A DNA stretch of 64,000 bases. Origin: Vibrio sp. 14G-20. Its GTDB lineage: Bacteria; Pseudomonadota; Gammaproteobacteria; Enterobacterales; Vibrionaceae. This document shows, one piece after another, positions 27,647 to 35,279 of the stretch. Below the pieces are notes generated by a model. It was not told the DNA's origin and did not search any database. It worked only from the letters and a program-made list of their open reading frames with translations. Location of the stretch: the NCBI RefSeq assembly GCF_026241515.1, contig NZ_JAPHPW010000008.1:62001-126000 (forward strand). Reading direction: 5' to 3'. A program made the translations under genes and the position numbers. The first letter of the stretch is position 1, and each line of letters begins with the position of its first letter.

Positions 27647-28459
27647 ATGAATACACGAGTCAGTGAGAGTTCTTTTAAAAGGCTCATCCAGTTAGTTGGT
27701 TGTGTTTTGATTATAGTGTTGAGCAATAGTCGACTCTCCAATGCTCAAAGCATCGAGTTTCCTACTTGTGCGAAGAGTGAGGTTTTGAATACAGAGATCC
27801 ATCTTTATGTTGATGAATCTGTATTAGCCGAATATTCCAAAGCATTTGTTGCCTCTAAAATAGCGACATGGGAAAGCTATTCGAATCTGGTGTTGAAAAA
27901 CTCCTGCATTCCTATGACGCGAAAAGTCACCAAGGTGATTTATACGTCTGAAATCGACAGCCTTTGGTTTCAAGATTTGGGCGCAGCAGAGAGGTTATTA
28001 AAACTCTCGATGGAAGAACCGATTCCAGAAACAACAGAAGACGGCGTCCCCATTTTTACTGGGATAGTATTTTCTAATTATAATTTTAGCTTTGAGTCTG
28101 ATTATTGTGGTATGTCATCTTCTGTATCCTACTTTTTTTCTTTAGCGATAAACTGCCCTGATTACTTAATGGAGCATGAAATTGGCCATTTAAGTGGTGC
28201 TAATCATGACTACAAAACGTTATTGAAAGACTTTGATAGTATTGAAAGTTACATTTCTGGCAAGTATCCAAGAGCTCCTCAATATTCCTTCGGTGCAATT
28301 TGTGCTGACAGAGGGACAGTGATGTCTTATGAGCGAGATGTTATACCTGCTTATTCCAGCCCGGACATCAGAATCGATGGCATAAAGTGCGGGGATAGCA
28401 AATACCACAACAATGCGAGAGTGCTTAGAGAATTCGCACAAGCTTATTTAACCCCATGA
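27647..28459 (+). CDS. Putative secreted metzincin-type zinc metalloprotease
   Basis: This 270-residue protein has an N-terminal signal or anchor segment (about 12-34, ending SNAQ). The zinc-binding motif HEIGHLSGANHD (H177, E178, H181, G184, H187, D188) and the later GTVMSYERD, whose Met226 could form the Met-turn, together define the metzincin clan. Six or more cysteines in the mature part suggest disulfides and export. The substrate is unknown. The family within the metzincins is not clear to me; reprolysin-like (M12B/M84) is the nearest guess. The ATG at 27647 has AGGGTGGA upstream. Confidence 0.75.
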   Translation: MNTRVSESSFKRLIQLVGCVLIIVLSNSRLSNAQSIEFPTCAKSEVLNTEIHLYVDESVLAEYSKAFVASKIATWESYSNLVLKNSCIPMTRKVTKVIYTSEIDSLWFQDLGAAERLLKLSMEEPIPETTEDGVPIFTGIVFSNYNFSFESDYCGMSSSVSYFFSLAINCPDYLMEHEIGHLSGANHDYKTLLKDFDSIESYISGKYPRAPQYSFGAICADRGTVMSYERDVIPAYSSPDIRIDGIKCGDSKYHNNARVLREFAQAYLTP

Positions 28460-28582
28460 TTGCCTCGCTGCTAGCCTGTTGTTTTATCGAACTTTATAAG
28501 TCGTGGAGTTCAAAGTGATCACCCTGTGATCTTTAAATCTAAGACGAGCGTATTTCTCCCAGTTTATAAAGGAAGAGTATGC

Positions 28583-28834
28583 ATGAAATTATCTAAAGAG
28601 AGTGAATCAAGAATTATTGAAATGGCGTGGGAAGACCGAACGCCATTTGAGGCGATAGAGTTGCAGTTTGGTTTGAATGAGTCACAAGTAATTCGTTTTA
28701 TGCGTAGTCATTTAAAGCTCGGAAGTTTCAAACTGTGGCGTGCTCGCGTCGCAGGCCGTGCGACAAAACATGTAAAACTTCGTAGCTCTGAAGTGTCGAG
28801 GGGTTATTGTCCTACTCAATATAAGTATCGTTAA
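28583..28834 (+). CDS. TIGR03643 family small protein
   Basis: This 83-residue basic protein begins MKLSKESESRIIEMAWEDRTPFEAIELQFGLNE and ends RGYCPTQYKYR, matching the TIGR03643 family. The first half looks like a helix-turn-helix (sigma-like region 4 fold): a helix, DRTPFEAIE, then a recognition helix (ESQVIRFMRS). The C-terminal half is rich in Arg and Lys. Nucleic-acid binding is inferred; the role is unknown. GGAAGAG precedes the ATG at 28583. Confidence 0.75.
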   Translation: MKLSKESESRIIEMAWEDRTPFEAIELQFGLNESQVIRFMRSHLKLGSFKLWRARVAGRATKHVKLRSSEVSRGYCPTQYKYR

Positions 28835-28899
28835 GTAAGGAATTACTTAGCCAGCAATTCCAATGAATACCTCAATATGGAAACGACAGGAAAAAAGGA

Positions 28900-29295
28900 A
28901 TGAGACAGTTTTTTGCTCTAGTTTTGGCAACATTTTGCATTGGTGTTGGTTATGTTCAAGCCAATGATATTCGTCTTAAACAAGCTTACGAACGTCATCA
29001 AAGCGATGTACAAGTTAGTGGCTCTGGTACAGTTTTTCGAATACTTCCAGATGATAATAAAGGCTCTCGACATCAGAAATTCATCTTACGATTGGACAGC
29101 AAACAAACTGTGTTAGTCGCACACAATATTGATTTGGCTCCTCGTATTCAAGATATAAGAAAAGGAGACCGAGTTGAATTCTATGGTGAATACGAGTGGA
29201 ACAAGAAAGGTGGTGTCATTCACTGGACTCACAGAGACCCTAACAACCGTCACGCTCACGGTTGGTTAAAACACAATGGGAACCTATACGAGTGA
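28900..29295 (+). CDS. DUF3465 secreted protein
   Basis: This 131-residue protein has a signal peptide (1-21, ending VQA) and a DUF3465 domain. It is an OB-fold-like small domain with GSGTVFRILPDDNKGSRHQKFILRL, DRVEFYGEYEWN and a His-rich end (IHWTHRDPNNRHAHGWLKHNG). The conserved WTHxD...HxHGW pattern suggests a metal- or nucleotide-binding site, and similarity to nuclease-like OB domains is possible. Function unproven. A good ribosome binding site (AAAAAGGA) is present. Confidence 0.8.
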   Translation: MRQFFALVLATFCIGVGYVQANDIRLKQAYERHQSDVQVSGSGTVFRILPDDNKGSRHQKFILRLDSKQTVLVAHNIDLAPRIQDIRKGDRVEFYGEYEWNKKGGVIHWTHRDPNNRHAHGWLKHNGNLYE

Positions 29296-29345
29296 ACACC
29301 TCCGGGACCTACCCTTCCATGGTTATGAGTTAAAAAGGAATTTTG

Positions 29346-29881
29346 ATGTTCAAACTGGAAACTGATAAGTTGGTGCTCCGAGATATGACGCTCGAGGATC
29401 AAAGCGCGTTTGTCGTTATGTCACAGGATGCGAAATATCAGCGCTTCTATGATGAGACTGATTGTGAGCCTAGTAAGTACCAACAACTCACCCAATTGTT
29501 TGTTGAACAGGCTGAGGAAGATCCTCGGCAGTCCTATCAATTAGCTGTTGAAAGTAAAGAGTCAGGGAAGTTTATCGGAACCGTGTGTTTACGACTTGAA
29601 GATAACCAGCAAGCTTCAATGGGCTGCGCTTTTGCGAGAGAAATTCAGGGAAAGGGCTACCTATAGAAGCGGCTAAAGCTCTGGCTGAGTTTGGGTTTTC
29701 AGAGTTAGGGGTTCATCGTATTTATGCGGAAACCATCAGCAAGAACTTGGCTGCGATTAAGTTATGTAAGGTGCTCGGAATGAGGCAAGAAGCGTATTTT
29801 AAGCAACACCGATTTTTTAAAGGGAAGTGGTGGGATACCGTTGTGTTGGCGGTTCTACGCTCTGAATGGGAAAAGGCATAA
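29346..29881 (+). pseudogene. GNAT N-acetyltransferase gene with a frameshift
   Basis: The first part (29346-29666) encodes a RimJ-like GNAT N-terminus (FKLETDKLVLRDMTLEDQSAF, then IGTVCLRLED and EIQGKGYL) and hits TAG. Directly after, another frame continues with EAAKALAEFGFSELGVHRIYAETI, KNLAAIKLCKVLGMRQEAYF and a normal C-terminus ending at 29881. Adding one base in CCTATAG would restore an acetyltransferase of about 178 residues, the family's usual length. It is a recent frameshift, a slippage site or a sequence error; only the N-terminal half would be made as read. Confidence 0.85.
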
Positions 29882-29883
29882 CA

Positions 29884-30651
29884 ATGGAAAGTGGCATGCA
29901 GAAGCTAGATAGAGGCCTAGACAAAGGCGGATTCATTCAAAATCTTTACTCGCCTGAGAATATCGCTCCTGAATTCCAAGATGTCGTGAATGCTGTTATT
30001 GACTCGTTGTTAAGTGAACTTCCGAACCAAATTGATGGCATCTACTTGTATGGAAGCGTTCCACGAGGGACGGCCATTGTTGGTCGTTCGGATTTGGATG
30101 TTTCTATAGTCCTCTCTAAGTCTGTTGGTCAAAAAGAAAAGGAAGTATTTAAGCGTCTTTCTGACACCATTCCCAAAGCATACCCCCAAGTGAGTAAGCT
30201 TAATATTGACCCTGGCTGTCTTTCAGAAGTTCTGCAGCCAAAAGAAAAATTCCATTGGCAGTTTTGGCTCAAGCATTGTTGCTGTTGTGTTTGGGGTAAT
30301 GATTTATCTATTGAGTTTCCACAATACAAGCCCAGTATTGAAATCGCCCAAGCTCTTAATGGTGATTTATCGACTTTTCTTGAACAAATGGCCCCAAGCT
30401 TTGAAAGCATGAGTGATGCAGACGTTACTAAAGTGATTGGCAAGAAGTTAGTACGGGCGGCGTACTACTTTATCGCTGAGAAAGACGGAAGTTGGTACAC
30501 CAACCTGAGCCAGTGTACTGCTGTAGCCAAGCGTTATTATCCAGAACAAAGTGACGATATTGAATTAGCGTATCAATACGCTCTCGGGCAATTAACCTCT
30601 AAAGTTGAAGCCTTGGAGTTGTATGAAAGGCTAAGCAAGAACTTGTCGTGA
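29884..30651 (+). CDS. Nucleotidyltransferase-domain protein
   Basis: This 255-residue protein carries the Pol-beta-type nucleotidyltransferase motif GSVPRG (57-62) ... SDLDVSIVL (69-77), with the two catalytic aspartates in DLD. A helical C-terminal domain follows, resembling the aminoglycoside nucleotidyltransferase layout. It could adenylylate a small molecule or protein; resistance is only one possibility. The ATG at 29884 is 2 nt past the stop of the broken GNAT gene, with AAAAGG upstream. The two were probably one operon. Confidence 0.75.
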   Translation: MESGMQKLDRGLDKGGFIQNLYSPENIAPEFQDVVNAVIDSLLSELPNQIDGIYLYGSVPRGTAIVGRSDLDVSIVLSKSVGQKEKEVFKRLSDTIPKAYPQVSKLNIDPGCLSEVLQPKEKFHWQFWLKHCCCCVWGNDLSIEFPQYKPSIEIAQALNGDLSTFLEQMAPSFESMSDADVTKVIGKKLVRAAYYFIAEKDGSWYTNLSQCTAVAKRYYPEQSDDIELAYQYALGQLTSKVEALELYERLSKNLS

Positions 30652-30801
30652 GCGTTAGTGAGCTTGCAAATCGGTGGGGTAAATCATTGGCATATGCATA
30701 CCGCTTCGCATTTATTTTATAAATCATAGCCAGTTGAATGTATTAAAAACTGATGTGTTGTAGGGTCTGTGCTTTATTGCCAATAGAGACCAAGGACAAA
30801 G

Positions 30802-31311
30802 ATGTACGCTAATAAGTATTCTAATTTTTGGAGACGCTTCTTTGCTATCTGGATAGATTCAATCGTATTTTTGCCTTTGGAGTGGATAGACGACTACGTA
30901 CTTTCAGGCGTGATAAGTTCAGGTGGTGTTTTTGTTTGGGGAGTCGTGAATTCACTAATTGGTATCACTTACTACGTTGGCATGCATGCTAAATTTGGGC
31001 AAACAATCGGTAAGATGGTTACTCGAGTGAAAGTAGTGGATGTATCTGAAAGTCGAAACCTAACCCTCAAACAGTCTTGTATGAGAGATATTGTCCCAAT
31101 CATGCTTATACCTTTTAGTCTTTATGCTTATGCGCAGCTGTCTTTCTACGGCCAGACTTGGGAAAGTTTAGAGCAAGGCCGAGTCTTTATTTTTGTTGGG
31201 TACGCAATGATCGGTTGGGTTCTTTTAGAGTTCATTTCCATGCTGTTCAATCACAAGCGCAGAGCGATTCATGATTTCATTGCAGGCTCTGTTGTCGTAA
31301 AGAAAGTCTAA
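30802..31311 (+). CDS. RDD-family membrane protein
   Basis: This 169-residue protein has the RDD signature: an Arg in FWRRFFAIWIDSIV at the first helix, GQTIGKMVTRVKVVD in the middle and RAIHDFIAGSVVV at the end. It has about four transmembrane helices (20-40, 45-65, 95-115, 130-150). RDD proteins are small inner-membrane proteins, some linked to ion exchange, and most have no known function. It lies 30 nt from the Nudix gene on the same strand, so the two are likely cotranscribed. Confidence 0.85.
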   Translation: MYANKYSNFWRRFFAIWIDSIVFLPLEWIDDYVLSGVISSGGVFVWGVVNSLIGITYYVGMHAKFGQTIGKMVTRVKVVDVSESRNLTLKQSCMRDIVPIMLIPFSLYAYAQLSFYGQTWESLEQGRVFIFVGYAMIGWVLLEFISMLFNHKRRAIHDFIAGSVVVKKV

Positions 31312-31341
31312 CTATCTAAACTTTTGTCTAAGGAAAAATCG

Positions 31342-31734
31342 ATGGATGTCCATGAGTGTGTCTCTTTTATCTTGCTCAATGAATCACAAGTATTGTTAGA
31401 AAAGCGCAGCGATTCTAAGGACACTGATCCCGGCTTAATAACGATACCTGGCGGACATATAGAGCAGGGTGAAAATCAAATTCAGACATTGTTTCGAGAG
31501 CTTAACGAAGAACTAAACGTTACTCCAACTGAATACACTTATTTGTGTTCACTCTACCACCCAACAAAAGCGTTACAGCTGATTCATTATTTTGTGGTAA
31601 CCCAATGGGAAGGTGAGATAACCGCACAAGAAGCAGACAGCATCGCGTGGTATCCACTGAACTCAGCGCCCGTTGGTATCACTGCTGATGGTGTTGCTTT
31701 ACAAGAAGTAGAGCGGGTGAGGATGTTTCTCTAA
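31342..31734 (+). CDS. Nudix hydrolase
   Basis: This 130-residue protein has a Nudix box GHIEQGENQIQTLFRELNEELNV, read in parts from G near 44: the Gx5Ex7REUxEE core is complete, and the last Gly of the box is Asn. It hydrolyses a nucleoside diphosphate linked to another group; the substrate is not predictable. The ATG at 31342 with AAGGA upstream is preferred to a TTG at 31324. Confidence 0.85.
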   Translation: MDVHECVSFILLNESQVLLEKRSDSKDTDPGLITIPGGHIEQGENQIQTLFRELNEELNVTPTEYTYLCSLYHPTKALQLIHYFVVTQWEGEITAQEADSIAWYPLNSAPVGITADGVALQEVERVRMFL

Positions 31735-31745
31735 AGCAGCGGTGA

Positions 31746-31767
31746 CGTTTTTGAGGGCTCAAAAACG
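31746..31767. other. Short perfect hairpin after the Nudix gene
   Basis: CGTTTTTGAG / CTCAAAAACG arms (10 bp) are separated by 2 nt. On the minus strand it follows the neighbouring GC-rich hairpin, and its T-rich arm could be the terminator tail for rplY. Confidence 0.5.
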
Positions 31768-31769
31768 GT

Positions 31770-31800
31770 GAAACCCCGATGTTGGTAGCATCGGGGTTTC
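31770..31800. terminator. Probable terminator between the Nudix gene and rplY
   Basis: GAAACCCCGATG / CATCGGGGTTTC, a 12-bp perfect stem with a 7-nt loop. On the minus strand it is followed after ACCG by TTTTT, so it most likely ends rplY. It is also placed to end the plus-strand Nudix transcript. Confidence 0.7.
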
Positions 31801-31887
31801 GAATTTCTAGATTTCTCGACTGGTAAGATCGATTATCTTTTCTATGCAGAAGGCTGGATTAATCCAATCTTATTCCTTGGTAGGGAA

Positions 31888-32166
31888 TTAGATACGGATG
31901 AAGTCCATGTGCTCAACTTTTGGCTTGAACGCGTGACGTTGAACGTCTTGTGGCTTAACCTTAACTTCTGCGCCGTCAATCAGTAGAGTGATTGCTTCGT
32001 AGAATTCAGGCTTATCCATTTGGTTGATCACGTCAGCGTGAACAAGTTCGATAGCTACAGCTTCAGCTTCGCCACCGTAGATTACAGCTGGGAATTTACC
32101 AGCGTGACGTAGGCGGCGGCTCGCACCTTTACCTAGTTCAGTACGTACTACTGCTTCAAATTTCAT
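31888..32166 (-). CDS. rplY: 50S ribosomal protein L25
   Basis: This 92-residue protein matches bacterial L25 of the short (E. coli, 94 aa) type: [32 protein letters not shown] and the end [16 protein letters not shown]25 binds loop E of 5S rRNA in the 50S subunit. It is a single-gene unit with a structured leader. In E. coli rplY also lies close to radD (yejH), as it does here at a greater distance. Confidence 0.97.
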   Translation of the reverse strand: MKFEAVVRTELGKGASRRLRHAGKFPAVIYGGEAEAVAIELVHADVINQMDKPEFYEAITLLIDGAEVKVKPQDVQRHAFKPKVEHMDFIRI

Positions 32167-32533
32167 AGTTTTACTCTCAAATTAGTAAAAATTAACTTCA
32201 CACCTCAATGCGACCTTGAGTGTGTGGTAATGCTTAAACATAAAAGTTCATGCTTAAGCGAGCGCGGATACTAACATCACATTCCAATATGAGCAAGTCA
32301 GAAGCCCATCTCAAAGTGAATTTCCTTCGATAATGGGTTCGTTTGGAGATAAAACGTTCGCTAATGCTTGTTTAGCGCATTTTAACCCCTTTTACATCGC
32401 CATTCTTATCTATTTATATCACCGCTAAATCATCAAGTTAATGAACGGAAAATGAATGTTTGCCTAAGACTTGGTTAAGGCTTAGTTCGTTAATATTAGT
32501 GTTAATTAAACAGCAGAATGAATAGGTGAAAAT
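32167..32533. other. Divergent intergenic region, rplY leader and glycosyltransferase promoter
   Basis: AT-rich 367-bp region. It holds the rplY leader hairpin near 32,200 and presumably both promoters. No other element was recognised. Confidence 0.4.
32199..32226 (-). promoter_or_regulatory. Hairpin in the rplY 5' leader
   Basis: The arms CACAC-CTCAA and TTGAG-TGTGTG pair around TGCGACC about 33 nt upstream of the rplY ATG. E. coli L25 is reported to repress its own mRNA through the 5' leader, so this is a candidate site of that control. Confidence 0.4.
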
Positions 32534-33262
32534 ATGGAACCGGTAAGCATTGTAGTAATTACGCTAAACGAAGAGAAACGCATTAGCCGCTTAATGGAAG
32601 AGTTGAGTGTGCAAACCCACCAAGATTTTGAAGTGATTGTTGTCGACTCGAACAGTGAAGATAACACCAGAGAAGTGGCGCAAGCTTATGAAAACGCGTT
32701 GCCAAAGCTAACTGTTCATTATATGGAAAATCGTGGTGTGAGCCTTGGCCGAAATACAGGTGCGTCATTGGCGCAATACAACAGGATCCTTTTCTTGGAT
32801 GCTGATGTGAGCTTGCCTCGAAACTTCCTTGCGAAAGCGCTTTATGAACTAGAAGAGAAGAAACTTGAAGTGGCGGGTGTCTACATGAGCTCGAAAGGTT
32901 TGCCGCTTGTACACAAGTTTGGTTACGGGCTATTTAACGCAGGCTTGTTTACTACTCAGTTCTTTTTCCCGACGGCGATTGGCGCATGTATTTTCTCGAC
33001 GAAACGAGCGCATGATGAGATCAGCGGTTTCGATGAAGAGATCGTACTGTGTGAAGACTGTGACTACGTAAAACGTGCGAGCAAAACATGGCGATTTAGA
33101 TTCCTGAATATGACCTTTGGCTTTGACCCACGTCGTTTAGACCAAGATGGCGTTGTGAAGACAGGCTCTACTTATCTTAAAGCCAATGTAAGACGCTTCT
33201 TTAAAGGCGAAATGCGTAACAACGAGATGAACTACAAGTTTGGTCACTACAAAGAACAGTAA
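32534..33262 (+). CDS. Family 2 glycosyltransferase
   Basis: This 242-residue protein has a GT-A fold glycosyltransferase core: VSIVVITLNEEKRI at the start, VIVVDSNSEDNT, and ILFLDADVSLP with the metal-binding DxD. The C-terminal half has GFDEEIVLCEDCDYVKRA (acceptor/base region). It has no clear transmembrane segments. It transfers a sugar from a nucleotide sugar to an envelope acceptor. It is 14 nt upstream of the DedA-LssY gene, so the two form an operon and may act on the same lipid-linked product. Confidence 0.88.
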   Translation: MEPVSIVVITLNEEKRISRLMEELSVQTHQDFEVIVVDSNSEDNTREVAQAYENALPKLTVHYMENRGVSLGRNTGASLAQYNRILFLDADVSLPRNFLAKALYELEEKKLEVAGVYMSSKGLPLVHKFGYGLFNAGLFTTQFFFPTAIGACIFSTKRAHDEISGFDEEIVLCEDCDYVKRASKTWRFRFLNMTFGFDPRRLDQDGVVKTGSTYLKANVRRFFKGEMRNNEMNYKFGHYKEQ

Positions 33263-33276
33263 GCATTGAGGTTGTT

Positions 33277-34584
33277 ATGTTTGATGGACTAGGGCTGTTT
33301 CTGGGAGCATTGGGTGATGCTCTCATTGGCCCAAACCTATTTGTACCGGGAGAGCCCTTTTTTATCGCAGCGGGCTTTCAACTGTATTCAGGTGCATGGA
33401 TGGCGTTGGTTTTGGTAATGCTAGGTGGTTTACTTGGTGACCAACTCAGTTATTTCATTGGTTATAGATACGGTGTTAAGGCGCAACGAAGACTCATTAA
33501 GTTTCGTCCTAAAACCAAGAGACTAATTGCGCGCTGCCGCTATTTGGTTGCTCGTAAAGGTACATACATCATTCTTTTTGCTCGCTTATTAGGGCCTATC
33601 GCTTGGGTGGTGCCTTTTATCGCGGGTTCTCACCGTGTTAAATGGAGCAGTTTTACGCTGTTCTCTTCGATAGGTTTGTTGCTTGGTGGCGGTCAATTTA
33701 TCGCTTGGGGCATGTTGTTAGCACACGGTGTTGAACAGTTTCCGTTACTGGGTGCGGTTAAGGTTTTTCTTACGGAACATCAAAGCTTATTGATTGGCTT
33801 AGTTGCGGTGTCGGTCTTCTTCGTTGTCGGCTACAAACTTAAATGGCGAAAGTTAACGTTGAAAACCAGTGCCTTTTTAGTCGCTTGGTTGTGTTACGCG
33901 AACTATGCTCATTTCTTCTGGAAAGCAGATGACTTTCAAGCACAACAAGCGACAGTACAAGTGAGCACGGTCGATTTACAACAAGTGACTTATAAAGCAT
34001 TTCCTGGGCTGTCTCCTATTTATGACGCGCAAGCAATCAATGTCGTGTATGTTGGGGAATCGCCACGTAAACTAATGAATCAACTGGGTTGGATTGAGAA
34101 CCAAACCTTCTCTCGAAACGAGATTGAGTGGACCCATTACCTTGAACTGCTTAAAGATAAGACGCCGCCCGTGTCTGACCTATATTGGCGCAATCAACCA
34201 CAAGACATGGCGTTCCAACTACCGGGAAACTTGATGAAAAGAAGCCACATACGCTGGTGGAATGCTGGGCTAGACAGCAACAGCAATCAACCCAAGTGGT
34301 TAGGAGCAATCAGTTACGATGATGGTTTAAAAGTGACATCGTATTCTGGGATTGTGACCATACTTCATAAGATCGACCCGAATGTCGATGAAGAACGTGA
34401 TAGGTTGGCTCTGCAAATTAAATCGGCTTACCCAAGCATCGAACTCGTTAATTTGCCTCTCGCCAATGCTGAAGCAATGAATGATCAACATGACTACTAC
34501 ACCGACGGAAAGATCTTGGTCATTGGCGCAAGCTCGTACAGTAATGAGCAACAGACCTTAGATGTTGCGGTGAATGATATCTAG
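33277..34584 (+). CDS. DedA/SNARE-associated protein fused to a LssY C-terminal domain
   Basis: This 435-residue protein has an N-terminal DedA domain (about 1-190), recognised from FVPGEPFFIAAGFQ, GGLLGDQLSYFIGYRYG and FARLLGPIAWVVPFIAGSHR. A further helix and a LssY C-terminal domain follow (about 225-430), with RSHIRWWNAG, WLGAISYDDGLK and HKIDPNVDEERDRL. DedA proteins act in lipid-carrier or phospholipid flipping. LssY is a Legionella type-I-secretion-linked domain of unknown activity. The usual DedA acidic and arginine residues are present. Confidence 0.85.
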   Translation: MFDGLGLFLGALGDALIGPNLFVPGEPFFIAAGFQLYSGAWMALVLVMLGGLLGDQLSYFIGYRYGVKAQRRLIKFRPKTKRLIARCRYLVARKGTYIILFARLLGPIAWVVPFIAGSHRVKWSSFTLFSSIGLLLGGGQFIAWGMLLAHGVEQFPLLGAVKVFLTEHQSLLIGLVAVSVFFVVGYKLKWRKLTLKTSAFLVAWLCYANYAHFFWKADDFQAQQATVQVSTVDLQQVTYKAFPGLSPIYDAQAINVVYVGESPRKLMNQLGWIENQTFSRNEIEWTHYLELLKDKTPPVSDLYWRNQPQDMAFQLPGNLMKRSHIRWWNAGLDSNSNQPKWLGAISYDDGLKVTSYSGIVTILHKIDPNVDEERDRLALQIKSAYPSIELVNLPLANAEAMNDQHDYYTDGKILVIGASSYSNEQQTLDVAVNDI

Positions 34585-34613
34585 CCTTTAGGTTTTCTGA
34601 ATTTTGTCTAATA

Positions 34614-34649
34614 CGAACTCTGTTTGAATGCTAAATTCAACAGGGTTCG
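34614..34649. other. Imperfect hairpin after the DedA-LssY gene
   Basis: CGAAC-CTGTTTGAAT-type arms pair with ATTCAACAG-GTTCG around a 5-nt loop with one or two mismatches. There is no long T run. It is a possible terminator of the glycosyltransferase/DedA operon. Confidence 0.5.
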
Positions 34650-34793
34650 GTCGTTTCTACTTGTTCATCTCTATCTATTTTGTTCATGCGGACTGAAGCC
34701 AACACTCTCTTTGAGTCATCTCCCGACTCTAACTTCGCCAACTTTGTCTATCCTAATTAAGGGTGAACAAGGGCGAAAGCTAAGGACAAAGTG

Positions 34794-35174
34794 ATGCAAA
34801 TGAATCCGGTTGGTTGGTTTGAAATCTATGTCGACGACATGGCAAGAGCTAAAACGTTTTACGAAGCGGTGTTTAAAGTGACGTTGGAGAAGTTAGATAA
34901 CGAAACGGGCATCGATATTGAAATGTGGGTGTTCCCTTGCGAGATGGAAAAATACGGCGCGACAGGAGCCTTGTGTTCCATGCCCGACGTAAAGGCGGGA
35001 GGCAACAGCACTATGGTGTATTTCTCTTGTGAGGACTGCGCGACAGAGGCAAGTTTAGCAGCAGCGAACGGTGGTGTTTTGCAAGTGCCTAAAATGGCGA
35101 TTGGGCAGCATGGTTTCATCAGTGTGGTTATTGATACCGAAGGCAATGTCATTGGTCTGCATTCGATGAGCTAA
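34794..35174 (+). CDS. VOC/glyoxalase-family protein
   Basis: This 126-residue protein has one VOC domain made of two beta-alpha-beta-beta-beta units: VGWFEIYVDDMARAKTFYEAVFKV at the start and IGQHGFISVVIDTEGNVIGLHS at the end. VOC proteins are metal-dependent lyases, dioxygenases or antibiotic-binding proteins; the function here cannot be specified. The ATG at 34794 follows AAGGACAAAG. It is monocistronic with a strong terminator. Confidence 0.85.
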   Translation: MQMNPVGWFEIYVDDMARAKTFYEAVFKVTLEKLDNETGIDIEMWVFPCEMEKYGATGALCSMPDVKAGGNSTMVYFSCEDCATEASLAAANGGVLQVPKMAIGQHGFISVVIDTEGNVIGLHSMS

Positions 35175-35203
35175 CTCTGTTTGAGTTATAACCATATAAA
35201 GAT

Positions 35204-35245
35204 AAATCAGGAGTTTGCGTGTGATCCGCAAACTCCTGATTTTTT
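35204..35245. terminator. Bidirectional Rho-independent terminator
   Basis: A 16-bp perfect stem (AAATCAGGAGTTTGCG / CGCAAACTCCTGATTT) with a 7-nt loop and T runs on both strands. It separates the VOC gene from the convergent histidine kinase gene. Confidence 0.92.
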
Positions 35246-35279
35246 ACCAAAGGGCTAATGAGAGTATGAGTGTCTTGGT

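Noticed and set aside
25200..31740. Integron cassette array (small unrelated genes, Nudix, GNAT, RDD)
   Set aside because: No attC/VCR-like repeats separate the genes, several have their own promoters and terminators, and orientations differ.
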